Below, one piece after another: positions 24,606-32,296 of a DNA stretch of 50,933 bases. Both the position numbers and the translations under genes were made by a program. Location of the stretch: the NCBI GenBank assembly GCA_938029725.1, contig CALHGE010000038.1, positions 1 through 50,933 on the forward strand, given 5' to 3'. Source of the DNA: an uncultured Flavobacteriaceae bacterium (GTDB taxonomy: Bacteria > Bacteroidota > Bacteroidia > Flavobacteriales > Flavobacteriaceae). The first letter of the stretch is position 1, and each line of letters starts with the position of its first letter. The notes under the pieces are model-generated. The model saw only the letters and a list, made by a program, of their open reading frames with translations, ran no database searches and was not told the origin of the DNA.

Positions 24606-25949
24606 CTAAATACCGGTATAGTTACTCGGACTAATCGCTTTAAGTTCGATTTTTATAGCATCAGAAACTTCTAAGGTATCAATAAACTCCGCTATAGATT
24701 GCTGATTGATTTTGGCATTAGTTCGTGTCAATCCTTTTAATGCTTCATACGGATTTGGATAGCCTTCTCTTCTCAAAATTGTTTGAATTGCCTCAGCAAC
24801 TACCGCCCAGTTGTTTTCTAGGTCTTGCTCAAATTTTTCTCTATTCAACAGAAGTTTGTCTAAGCCCTTTAGGGTAGATTGAAAGGCAATCATAGTATGT
24901 GCAAACGGGACTCCTATATTTCGTAAAACGGTGCTATCGGTTAAATCACGTTGCAATCTTGAAACGGGTAGTTTTGCTGAAAGATGCTCAAAAATAGCAT
25001 TTGCTAAACCAAGGTTGCCTTCTGAGTTTTCAAAATCAATCGGATTCACTTTATGAGGCATGGCCGAAGACCCAACCTCACCTTTCTTGATTTTTTGCTT
25101 GAAGTAATCCATTGAAACATAGGTCCAGAAATCTCGGTCTAAATCGAGAATTATAGTGTTGATACGTTTTAGCGTATCAAATAATGCAGCCATATGGTCA
25201 TAATGCTCTATTTGCGTAGTAGGAAAAGAGTGGTGCAGTCCTAATTTTTCTTGTACGAATTGTTGTCCAAAAGCTCTCCAGTCTATAGCGGGGTAAGCTA
25301 CTTTATGCGCGTTGTAGTTGCCGGTGGCACCTCCAAACTTGGCAGCACTAGGGATATCATTTAATAAATTGAACTGCTCTTTAAGGCGCACAACATAGAC
25401 ATTGATTTCTTTTCCTAATCGCGTAGGAGAAGCTGGCTGCCCATGTGTTCTTGCCAACATAGAAATCTCTGCCCATTCTAGTGTCAATTCTTTTAGTTTT
25501 TCTAGCACTTCAAAATATGCTGGAACATAAACTTCATTCATGGCTTCCTTTAAAGAAAGTGGAATAGCCGTGTTGTTGATGTCTTGCGAAGTCAATCCGA
25601 AGTGAATGAACTCTTTGAAAGATGATAAGCCCAAGGCATCGAATTTTTCTTTGATGAAATATTCTACCGCTTTAACATCGTGATTGGTGACTTTTTCTAT
25701 GTCTTTTATAGCTTGTGCATCGGCAGTTTTAAAATTTTTATAAATCTCGCGAAGCGTATCAAATTTAGAATGGTCAAAAGCCTCAAGCTGAGGTAGTGGA
25801 ATTTCACAAAGCGCGATGAAGTATTCAATCTCCACTTTGACTCGGTATTTGATTAGAGCTTCTTCTGAAAAGTAAGAAGCTAAATTATCAACTTTACCTC
25901 TGTATCGCCCATCAATAGGTGATATAGCATTCAACTGGTTTAAAGACAT
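24606..25949 (-). CDS. purB: Adenylosuccinate lyase
   Basis: It cleaves SAICAR to AICAR and adenylosuccinate to AMP, with release of fumarate, in purine synthesis. It is a cytoplasmic tetramer of the fumarase/aspartase superfamily. I start at the ATG at 25949 (MSLNQLNAISPIDGRYRGKV, 447 residues), where homology begins; an ATG 45 bp upstream would add an unlikely hydrophobic leader. Visible signatures are the SPIDGRY start, TSQDINNTAIPLSL at about 115-128, ARTHGQPASPTRLGKE with the catalytic His at about 170, and the superfamily loop GSSAMPHKVNPIDFEN with catalytic Ser at about 290-305. All are intact. It is convergent with mscS. Confidence 0.97.
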   Translation of the reverse strand: MSLNQLNAISPIDGRYRGKVDNLASYFSEEALIKYRVKVEIEYFIALCEIPLPQLEAFDHSKFDTLREIYKNFKTADAQAIKDIEKVTNHDVKAVEYFIKEKFDALGLSSFKEFIHFGLTSQDINNTAIPLSLKEAMNEVYVPAYFEVLEKLKELTLEWAEISMLARTHGQPASPTRLGKEINVYVVRLKEQFNLLNDIPSAAKFGGATGNYNAHKVAYPAIDWRAFGQQFVQEKLGLHHSFPTTQIEHYDHMAALFDTLKRINTIILDLDRDFWTYVSMDYFKQKIKKGEVGSSAMPHKVNPIDFENSEGNLGLANAIFEHLSAKLPVSRLQRDLTDSTVLRNIGVPFAHTMIAFQSTLKGLDKLLLNREKFEQDLENNWAVVAEAIQTILRREGYPNPYEALKGLTRTNAKINQQSIAEFIDTLEVSDAIKIELKAISPSNYTGI

Positions 25950-26098
25950 CTGATATAGAATTGGTTGTTTTTTGAAAAATGCGAAGATAATCAATAGTTA
26001 AAGAGATTGAAAGAATACCAAGAACAAGTTCAAGCTTAAAACTGTAAAATCTACACAGTAAGCAGCAGGTAGCGCAATGCAATTTGGCTAATACCTAA

Positions 26099-26656
26099 CT
26101 ACATCTTGGCCAAAGTCAATCGAGCCCTAGCTTTATATGCCGAGCTGCCATTTGCATAATTTTGCTCTAGGATCATTTTTAGTTCCGGATGAATCCAATC
26201 GTATTTTCGCCCTAATAACAACAAACAGGTCATTGAATAGGCTTGCGTGGCAACCTTATGATTACCAATAAGCCAATCAAAGCAAGTTGTCGTAATTTCT
26301 TCAAGATGTTTTTCTTTTAGTATTTCTATGAGCGTACTGTCTTTTTTTTGAAAATACCCTTTGATCAGATATTCACATATTTTAGCCATTGGGCGAACTG
26401 AGGAGTCTAATCGTAATACCCCGATAGTACTGGTGAACTTGTCTAAATAAGGAAATAAATAGTGTAGATTTTCTTTTGCAGTAAATTCCATTACCCAACA
26501 TGCTTTTGATGATACCGAGTCAACATCATCGAAGGCTATTTTTAGTAATGGCTTCACCAAGTGTGGGTTTTTAGAGACTAACATAGACATTTCCATTCGC
26601 TTCTCTCGCGAATGATTTACGTATTTCAATGCGTCATACAATTGCGCTGTATTCAT
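26099..26656 (-). CDS. HEAT/ARM-like helical repeat protein of unknown function
   Basis: About 185 residues from the ATG at 26656 (MNTAQLYDALKYVNHSREKR); the frame opens nine codons earlier. It is almost wholly alpha-helical, with repeating pairs such as HLVKPLLKIAFDDVDSVSSK, ACWVMEFTAKENLHYLFPYL and CEYLIKGYFQKKDSTLIEIL that look like HEAT or ARM repeats. There is no signal peptide and no catalytic motif. The C-terminus ends ARARLTLAKM. It is 149 bp upstream of purB on the same strand and may share its transcript. I have seen such neighbours carry a carried-over adenylosuccinate-lyase label, and nothing in this sequence supports that. It diverges closely from the haem-binding gene. Confidence 0.8.
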   Translation of the reverse strand: MNTAQLYDALKYVNHSREKRMEMSMLVSKNPHLVKPLLKIAFDDVDSVSSKACWVMEFTAKENLHYLFPYLDKFTSTIGVLRLDSSVRPMAKICEYLIKGYFQKKDSTLIEILKEKHLEEITTTCFDWLIGNHKVATQAYSMTCLLLLGRKYDWIHPELKMILEQNYANGSSAYKARARLTLAKM

Positions 26657-26692
26657 AAAAAATGTAAATTGTAATTCCCTCAAAATGAGAAT

Positions 26693-27166
26693 ATGAAAAT
26701 AGCAAAAAAATTACTGCTTGCTCTTTTGGTCCTATTTATAGCCATGCAGTTCTATCAGCCTAAAAAAAATCACGCACAAGGCAATCATACAGAACAGTTC
26801 TTAACAGAAACAAATCCTCCAAAAGAAGTTAAGATTATTTTACAACAAACTTGTTACGATTGTCATAGCAATACTACGGAGTATCCTTGGTATAATAATA
26901 TTGCTCCTATTTCTTATTGGTTGGCTGACCATGTCAAGGATGGAAAAAAACATTTGAATTTTTCAGATTGGAAAAATTATTCGATAAAGAAAAAAGACCA
27001 TAAACTTGAAGAGGTGATGGAAATGGTCGAAGATGGTGAAATGCCACTAAAAGAGTACACATGGACTCACCAAGAAGCTAAACTTAGTGACGAACAGCGA
27101 AATCATGTAATTGCATGGGTTAAAGCAACTAGGGCTTTGTACCAATTAAATCAGCAGCCAAAATAG
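26693..27166 (+). CDS. Haem-binding domain protein with a single CxxCH
   Basis: A 157-residue exported or membrane-anchored protein. The N-terminal hydrophobic segment (ALLVLFIAMQFYQP) is at about residues 9-22, and a haem-binding domain follows. The motif TCYDCHSNTTEYPWYNNIAP at about 62-81 carries CYDCH, the covalent haem c attachment site, and the block YWLADHVKDGKKHLNFSDW is characteristic of this Bacteroidota haem_bd family. MPLKEYTWTHQEAKLS may supply the distal Met or His ligand. The family is often found with cytochrome c oxidase or peroxidase genes. No such partner is near here. The redox role is unknown. The 3' end overlaps the convergent sirtuin gene by 38 bp. Confidence 0.9.
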   Translation: MKIAKKLLLALLVLFIAMQFYQPKKNHAQGNHTEQFLTETNPPKEVKIILQQTCYDCHSNTTEYPWYNNIAPISYWLADHVKDGKKHLNFSDWKNYSIKKKDHKLEEVMEMVEDGEMPLKEYTWTHQEAKLSDEQRNHVIAWVKATRALYQLNQQPK

Positions 27167-27824
27167 GCATACCTTTCGCAGCAGTATCTTCTATTATTCT
27201 TAGATTATTATATGCAGAAGGAGTAAGGCTTGGCTTTGGGTCAATGAAGTAAATTGGGGTGGCACTAGAAACAAAATTAATAAGACTAGCAGCTGGGTAT
27301 ACTTGCATTGAAGTACCGATTATTATCAGAATATCTGCAGTCTGAGTGATTTCAATAGCCTTGTCTAACAATGGAACTTGCTCTCCAAACCATACAATAT
27401 GTGGGCGTAATTGAGATCCTTGTTTGCATAAATCTCCAAGATTTAAATCTTTTTTCCAAGCTATAACATCATCTTCGTTACTAGTACTTCGTGCTTTTAG
27501 AAGTTCTCCATGTAGATGCACTACGCTTGTGCTTCCTGCCCGTTCATGTAAATCATCTACGTTTTGAGTGATAATTTGAAGGTCAAAATATTTTTCAAGT
27601 TCCACCAAGGCTAGATGCCCTGGGTTAGGCTTTACTTGAAGTAGCTGGCTGCGTCTTTGATTGTAAAAATCAAGTACTAAGTCTGGATTATTCAAAAAAC
27701 CTTGTGGTGAAGCAACTTCCATCACGTCGTGACCTTCCCACAGCCCACCTGCATCGCGAAAGGTATTTATGCCACTTTCAGCACTTACTCCAGCTCCTGT
27801 TAATACTACGATCTTCTTCTTCAT
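27129..27824 (-). CDS. cobB: Sirtuin, NAD-dependent protein deacylase (CobB/SIRT5-like)
   Basis: It removes acyl groups from lysines using NAD. The start at 27824 gives 231 residues and places GAGVSAESGINTFRDAGGLW at 10-29, as in family members; the longer frame from 27893 lacks homology. TQNVDDLHERAG is at 86-97, and the catalytic His is 105 in HLHGE. Tyr54 and Arg57 in FYNQR match the Tyr-x-x-Arg pair that lets class III sirtuins accept succinyl or malonyl lysine. The usual four zinc cysteines are missing: the small domain between HLHGE and RPHIVWFGE has one Cys only (133). The gene symbol is by similarity. Confidence 0.93.
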   Translation of the reverse strand: MKKKIVVLTGAGVSAESGINTFRDAGGLWEGHDVMEVASPQGFLNNPDLVLDFYNQRRSQLLQVKPNPGHLALVELEKYFDLQIITQNVDDLHERAGSTSVVHLHGELLKARSTSNEDDVIAWKKDLNLGDLCKQGSQLRPHIVWFGEQVPLLDKAIEITQTADILIIIGTSMQVYPAASLINFVSSATPIYFIDPKPSLTPSAYNNLRIIEDTAAKGMPILAADLIGTKP

Positions 27825-27962
27825 TAGGTTATTTGAAATGGTGATTAGAATTTTTATGGGGTGTTTTGGACAACCTGTTTGCAAAAAAAACAAACCCTAT
27901 ACTTCGAACTATTCGCTACTCTTAAAAATAGCCATTTTAATTGAGTTCAGTATATTGGTCAA

Positions 27963-28619
27963 ATGATTGACCAGCAACTTTTGACTTACTTAGAAGAGTT
28001 TATCTCTGATGAACGCAAGCAGCGGTTTTTAGAAATTCTAGAAAAACGAACCAAATATATCACTGTCGCTATTGAAGATGTCTTTCAAATGCATAATACC
28101 AGCGCTGTTATTCGCAGTTGCGAAATTTTCGGAGTTCAGGAAGCCCATGTTATTGAAGGGCGAAATGAAAAAATATTGGATAAGAATATTGCTTTAGGAG
28201 CCGAAAAATGGGTAGATGTAATTTCATATGACAACTCAAAGAGTTGTATTGACGCACTTCGTAAAGACGGCTATAAAATAATTGCAACAACACCACATAC
28301 CGATGATTGTCTATTGCCTGATTTTGAAATAGAGGGAAAGACAGCCTTGTTTTTCGGCACGGAGCGAGACGGACTAAGCAAAACAGTTTTAGACGAAGCA
28401 GATGGTTTTCTTAAAATAGGAATGCATGGCTTTACTGAAAGTTTGAATATTTCGGTTTCAGCAGCTATTATTCTACAAGATTTGACCACAAAATTGAAAA
28501 AAACAAATCTAGATTGGGGTTTGACTTCAGATGAAAAGCTTAAGAAACGACTAGATTGGACCAAGAAAACCATTAAAAGTATCGATGATATTTTAACACG
28601 TTACAATGAACAGATGTAA
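27963..28619 (+). CDS. trmH: tRNA (guanosine-18-2'-O)-methyltransferase, SPOUT family
   Basis: It methylates the 2'-hydroxyl of G18 in the tRNA D-loop using S-adenosylmethionine. The 218 residues agree with TrmH, with an N-terminal helix (QQLLTYLEEFISDERKQRFL) before the SpoU domain. Motif 1 is HNTSAVIRSCEIFGVQEAHV at about 41-60 with the catalytic Arg, motif 2 is LFFGTERDGLS at about 130-140, and motif 3 is LNISVSAAIILQDL at about 161-174, together forming the trefoil-knot SAM site. The C-terminal basic helix (KKRLDWTKKTIKSIDDILTR) is also typical of TrmH rather than RlmB. It is divergent from the sirtuin gene and followed by a likely co-transcribed SRPBCC gene. Confidence 0.94.
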   Translation: MIDQQLLTYLEEFISDERKQRFLEILEKRTKYITVAIEDVFQMHNTSAVIRSCEIFGVQEAHVIEGRNEKILDKNIALGAEKWVDVISYDNSKSCIDALRKDGYKIIATTPHTDDCLLPDFEIEGKTALFFGTERDGLSKTVLDEADGFLKIGMHGFTESLNISVSAAIILQDLTTKLKKTNLDWGLTSDEKLKKRLDWTKKTIKSIDDILTRYNEQM

Positions 28620-28662
28620 CTTTTTTTAGTACATTTAGTAGAACCAATTAATTGATAACCAA

Positions 28663-29190
28663 ATGTATACGCTGATTTATGTTCTCGGAGGTTTACTAGT
28701 TCTTGTTGTTGTTTTATCCCTTATCGCTCCAAAAACATATGATGTTTTCAGAATAGTGGAAATTGCTCGACCAAAATATGAGGTCTTCAATTATCTTACC
28801 TCCTTGAAAAATATGGATGAATGGTCTCCTTGGGCTAAAAAAGACCCAAATATGGAAAAAAAATTTACAGGAACTGATGGTGAAGTAGGTGCTCAAAGTT
28901 ACTGGAAAGGCAATAAAGATGTTGGGGAAGGGGAGCAGGAAATAAAAAATATTGTTGAAGGTGAGCGCATTGATTCAGAACTACGTTTTTTAAAGCCCTT
29001 CAAATCTACTTCTGATTGTTATATCAAGGTAGAAGATACGGGAAGTGGAACAACTAAAGTTACCTGGGGTTTTTCAGGTAAGAATAAATTTCCAATGAGT
29101 ATCTTTTCTCTTTTCAAAAGTATGGATAGTATGGTAGGTTCTGATTTTGAAGAAGGAATGGCCAGTTTAAAGGAGGTTCTAGAAACATAA
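28663..29190 (+). CDS. SRPBCC-family protein with N-terminal membrane anchor
   Basis: 175 residues. A hydrophobic helix at 2-23 (YTLIYVLGGLLVLVVVLSLI) is followed by a START/polyketide-cyclase-like domain that begins VFRIVEIARPKYEVFNYLTS. The family-typical DEWSPWAKKDPNMEKKF is at about 53-69, then a Gly-rich strand region (GAQSYWKGNKDVGEGEQEI), and DTGSGTTKVTWGFSGKNKF. These domains bind hydrophobic ligands in a helix-grip pocket, and the ligand cannot be named. The gene lies 43 bp after trmH and 11 bp before a VOC-domain gene, so these small genes probably form one transcript. Confidence 0.88.
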   Translation: MYTLIYVLGGLLVLVVVLSLIAPKTYDVFRIVEIARPKYEVFNYLTSLKNMDEWSPWAKKDPNMEKKFTGTDGEVGAQSYWKGNKDVGEGEQEIKNIVEGERIDSELRFLKPFKSTSDCYIKVEDTGSGTTKVTWGFSGKNKFPMSIFSLFKSMDSMVGSDFEEGMASLKEVLET

Positions 29191-29201
29191 AAAACTTTGA
29201 T

Positions 29202-29567
29202 ATGGTAGGATGGTTTGAAATTCCAGTAATTGATATGAATCGGGCTAAAGGCTTTTATGAGTCCGTTTTTGATATAGCGATCAGTGTAAATGAATTTGGA
29301 GGTTTTCATATGGGGTGGTTTCCAAACGATTCTGAAAAACTTGGAGCAACTGGTTCTTTGGTGCTACACGAGATGTATAAACCCAGCATGACTGATGGCC
29401 CTTTGATTTATTTCTCATGTAATGATGTAGTTACCGAATTGAGTAGGGTAGCGCCTGCTAATGGAGAAGTCGTACAAGGCAAAACTCAAATCAGTGAAGA
29501 ACATGGCTATATGGCTATAATTAAGGATACGGAAGGAAATCGTATCGCCTTGCATTCACCGTCGTGA
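29202..29567 (+). CDS. VOC-superfamily (glyoxalase-like) protein
   Basis: 121 residues with one vicinal-oxygen-chelate domain made of two beta-alpha-beta-beta-beta units: MVGWFEIPVIDMNRAKGFYE at the start and YFSCNDVVTELSRVAP in the second half, closing with GYMAIIKDTEGNRIALHSPS. The Glu/His pattern of true glyoxalase I is only partly present, so the reaction is unknown. Many such short flavobacterial proteins act as resistance or dioxygenase-like proteins. It is the third gene in the trmH-SRPBCC-VOC run. Its stop codon enters the hairpin shared with the convergent amylase gene. Confidence 0.87.
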   Translation: MVGWFEIPVIDMNRAKGFYESVFDIAISVNEFGGFHMGWFPNDSEKLGATGSLVLHEMYKPSMTDGPLIYFSCNDVVTELSRVAPANGEVVQGKTQISEEHGYMAIIKDTEGNRIALHSPS

Positions 29568-29591
29568 GAATTGCTTTATTTAAGCAATTCT
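29567..29591. repeat. Perfect inverted repeat spanning two convergent gene ends
   Basis: Arms agaattgctt (29567-29576) and aagcaattct (29582-29591) with a 5-base loop. The left arm begins at the last base of the VOC stop, and the repeat encodes the last residues of the amylase on the minus strand. There is no T-tract on either side, so it may be a weak terminator or an RNA-end stabiliser. Confidence 0.45.
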
Positions 29592-31267
29592 AAAAGGGCT
29601 ATATCGTAGTCGTTTTCTAGCATGACTTTTCCTTTTTTTACTGTAAGCTCTGTTTCTGAATAGGTGTCATATAGCTTGGTGCCATCTCCAAAAAAGCCTT
29701 TTACCCAAAGTGTTTTTTTTCCTTTAGGCAAATCTAATCCGACGACAACTTTATCTTTAAAATCACCTTTGGAATAGGTTCTACTAAAAACATAGGGGTT
29801 TTTACTTAGTCTTTTATGTTTTCCAGCACCTATAGCGGGATGACGGTTTCTAAATTTCCCTAGTTTACGCCAATGTGCTAAAATTGTTTTTGTGCTATCG
29901 GTATTTTCAATATCATTCCAGTTCATATATGATCGTAGGGTGGCATCACCCTGTGCGCCTGCAATCGTCAAATCACGTGCGCTTTCATCACCATAATAAA
30001 TTTGCGAAGTACCCGGGCTTAGTAAGAGCAGGTTTGCCGTTTTAAGTGGCTGAACTCTGTCTTTGTCAAATGGTTGGCCATCATCATGAGAGGTCAAATA
30101 ATTGACAAAACCTTTCCCTTTAAATTTTGTGTTTAGTAGCGAACTATACTTCTTAAAAATAAATTCATAATCCTTCTTAGCATCGTTCTTAAGATCAAAA
30201 TTAATGAGTCCGTTAAAACCATAATTAAAGTAATCTACTTTTTTGTCACCAAAATTAAATTTTCTTCCATCTGAGATGCCATAATTATAGACTTCTCCTA
30301 CCATATAGAAAGGGGTATCATCTAAAACTTCATCGGTGTTTTTATTTTTCCATGCTTCAAAGGCATAAGAAGCTTCTTTATATAACTCAGCCCATGCTTT
30401 TTCATCAGCGTGTTTTACTGTATCTACTCGGTAACCATCGATTCCTAAATCTTTAACATAATCGGTCAGCCACTTAATAATATAAGCTCTCGGGCTTCTA
30501 GGGTAGCCTGTGCGTTCAAAAAAGACAGCAAGTTCATCCAATTCATTACTTAGTCTTCCTTCGGTTTTCCATTTGGCTAACAAGGCATCTGGAAGCTTAA
30601 CTGCCGAATCAGATTCGGTCAGAATATCTGGTAAATTATTAACAAGAGTGCAACTGGTGGTATTCTCATAGCTAGTAAACTCGCAAGTTGGGGCTGTACG
30701 AACCCATTCTGTAGGCCAGACAGGGTCATGATCGGTAACAGGGCCGGTATGATTTAAAACAACGTCCATCAAAATACGTATCCCTTTTGAATGCGCAGTT
30801 TTGACTAGAACTTCAAGATCTTTTTTGGTGCCAAAATTTGGGTCTAATGCGGTCCAGTCCTTTGTCCAATACCCATGATACCCGTAGGTGTTTCCTGTAC
30901 TTTCGTCAGTACTTCCGTGAATTTGTTCAACCACCGGAGTAAACCAAATTGCATGTACGCCCAGTTTGCTAAAATACCCCTCATTTATTTTTTCTGTAAT
31001 TCCTGCAATATCTCCACCCATAAAACCACGTAAGACTCCGGTTGGGTCAGTTCTGTTTAGGCTACTGTCGTTTTTGATATTTCCATTGTTGAATCGGTCT
31101 GTTAATAAGAAATAGATATTGGCGCCTTCCCAAACAAATGGAATTTGCCCCTGAGGTTCTTTACTAATTTCTTTTGGAGTGACATGCTTTTTGTCGGGAG
31201 CTTTTTGCTGTTCTTTACAGGCAATTAGAAGTGAAAAAGTTATGATTGCAAGGAGCCCTTTCTTCAT
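29576..31267 (-). CDS. GH13 alpha-amylase-family glycosidase, lipoprotein
   Basis: It hydrolyses or rearranges alpha-glucosidic bonds in starch-like glucans. 563 residues. Lipobox ITFSLLIAC with Cys at about residue 17, so it is membrane-anchored, periplasmic or surface. The (beta/alpha)8 barrel shows the four GH13 regions: MDVVLNHTGP at about 168-177, DGYRVDTVKHADEKAW with the nucleophile Asp at about 279, MVGEVYNYG with the acid/base Glu at about 324, and YLTSHDDGQPF with the third Asp at about 394. The start GANIYFLLTDRFNNGN and the block FMGGDIAGITEKI are typical of extracellular amylases and neopullulanases. No SusCD pair or polysaccharide locus is beside it. Confidence 0.95.
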   Translation of the reverse strand: MKKGLLAIITFSLLIACKEQQKAPDKKHVTPKEISKEPQGQIPFVWEGANIYFLLTDRFNNGNIKNDSSLNRTDPTGVLRGFMGGDIAGITEKINEGYFSKLGVHAIWFTPVVEQIHGSTDESTGNTYGYHGYWTKDWTALDPNFGTKKDLEVLVKTAHSKGIRILMDVVLNHTGPVTDHDPVWPTEWVRTAPTCEFTSYENTTSCTLVNNLPDILTESDSAVKLPDALLAKWKTEGRLSNELDELAVFFERTGYPRSPRAYIIKWLTDYVKDLGIDGYRVDTVKHADEKAWAELYKEASYAFEAWKNKNTDEVLDDTPFYMVGEVYNYGISDGRKFNFGDKKVDYFNYGFNGLINFDLKNDAKKDYEFIFKKYSSLLNTKFKGKGFVNYLTSHDDGQPFDKDRVQPLKTANLLLLSPGTSQIYYGDESARDLTIAGAQGDATLRSYMNWNDIENTDSTKTILAHWRKLGKFRNRHPAIGAGKHKRLSKNPYVFSRTYSKGDFKDKVVVGLDLPKGKKTLWVKGFFGDGTKLYDTYSETELTVKKGKVMLENDYDIALLELLK

Positions 31268-31419
31268 ATGAAACTATTTTGCTTAAAGCTATAAAATGAA
31301 GATGTAATTTGGAAATTTATTTCTGTGGATGTTTAAACGAACGTGAATCGCAGAGAACCAGTAGTATAGAAAAATAAATTAGCGTGTACTATGAGTAAAA
31401 TCAAGAAAGGCTATGTGCC

Positions 31420-32208
31420 TTATTTTCCTCTTCCGACTCTATTTAGAACCTTGTAGTCTTCGTAGCAGCCACTTATTGCATCTAAAATTTGAAGGTCATT
31501 GGCAGTTTTAATAAAAGATTTTGAATAACTACAGTTGTTTAAGATATCTTCAATATCCATTTTTTCTAGTTGCAGTAATTCGGTAAGGGTTTCACGGTCG
31601 AACTTCGATGCTAGAAGGTTGCGAATCTCATCGTCTTCTTTGACCTGTCTCAATTTTCGTAGCTGAGCAGGTTTCTTTCCAAAGAGATTTCGAAGTAAAT
31701 CAGCCGGATTCAAAATTGCACCAAGCACTTTAGTTACAGCGCTTGGGTTTCGGTTGCCCGCTTCGTATCCAACAGATAACCCCGAAATACTATACTGATA
31801 AGCGTTATTAACAGGAAGGTTTTTAACATCAATTTCAAGATAACCTGTTAATTGATAAGGCCGTACAATAACTTCTTCAAGGGCATAAGCCAATTCAGTA
31901 AGTGATATTTTGGTGTCCTCAAATTTGAACATATCATTAGTTACTCGAATTTTTTGTGATTTAAAGCCCAAGAAAGTAAAATATAGGGTGTCATTTACCG
32001 CTGCAGTAATAGCGAACTGTCCTTTTTGGTTGGTTATGGTTCCGATTACCTGATTAAGGTTTACCACATGTACACTTTCCATTGCTTCGTCAGTTTGCGC
32101 ATTGACGACTACAGCTTTAAACTGAAGGTTTTCTTTGTTATCCTCATTCTCCTGCGAGAATGCGACGAAACTAAAAAGTATAAAAAAAAGGAGTAGGTTG
32201 TTCTTCAT
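31420..32208 (-). CDS. Carboxypeptidase-regulatory-like (CarboxypepD_reg) exported protein
   Basis: 262 residues from the ATG at 32208 (MKNNLLLFFILFSFVAFSQ is the signal peptide); the frame opens 13 codons earlier. A beta-sandwich domain of the type found at the N-terminus of SusC-like receptors follows: FKAVVVNAQTDEAMESVHVV, GTITNQKGQFAITAAVNDTL and YFTFLGFKSQKIRV. There is no TonB plug or barrel after it. Instead, a charged region at about 150-262 contains LNPADLLRNLFGKKPAQLRK and ends in DYKVLNRVGRGK. The function is unknown. It is 88 bp after the helicase gene, beyond a terminator, so it is likely transcribed from its own promoter. Confidence 0.86.
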   Translation of the reverse strand: MKNNLLLFFILFSFVAFSQENEDNKENLQFKAVVVNAQTDEAMESVHVVNLNQVIGTITNQKGQFAITAAVNDTLYFTFLGFKSQKIRVTNDMFKFEDTKISLTELAYALEEVIVRPYQLTGYLEIDVKNLPVNNAYQYSISGLSVGYEAGNRNPSAVTKVLGAILNPADLLRNLFGKKPAQLRKLRQVKEDDEIRNLLASKFDRETLTELLQLEKMDIEDILNNCSYSKSFIKTANDLQILDAISGCYEDYKVLNRVGRGK

Positions 32209-32247
32209 TAATTTAAAATCCAGTTTTAAAGGTACTAAACAAAACAA

Positions 32248-32273
32248 AAAAAAATACGCCGAAGCGTATTTTT
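32248..32273 (-). terminator. Rho-independent terminator of the DEAD-box helicase gene
   Basis: 11-bp stem aaaaaatacgc/gcgtatttttt with loop cgaa, 24 nt after the helicase stop on the minus strand and followed by a T-tract. Confidence 0.88.
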
Positions 32274-32296
32274 TAATATAGAATTAACAGGATGCC

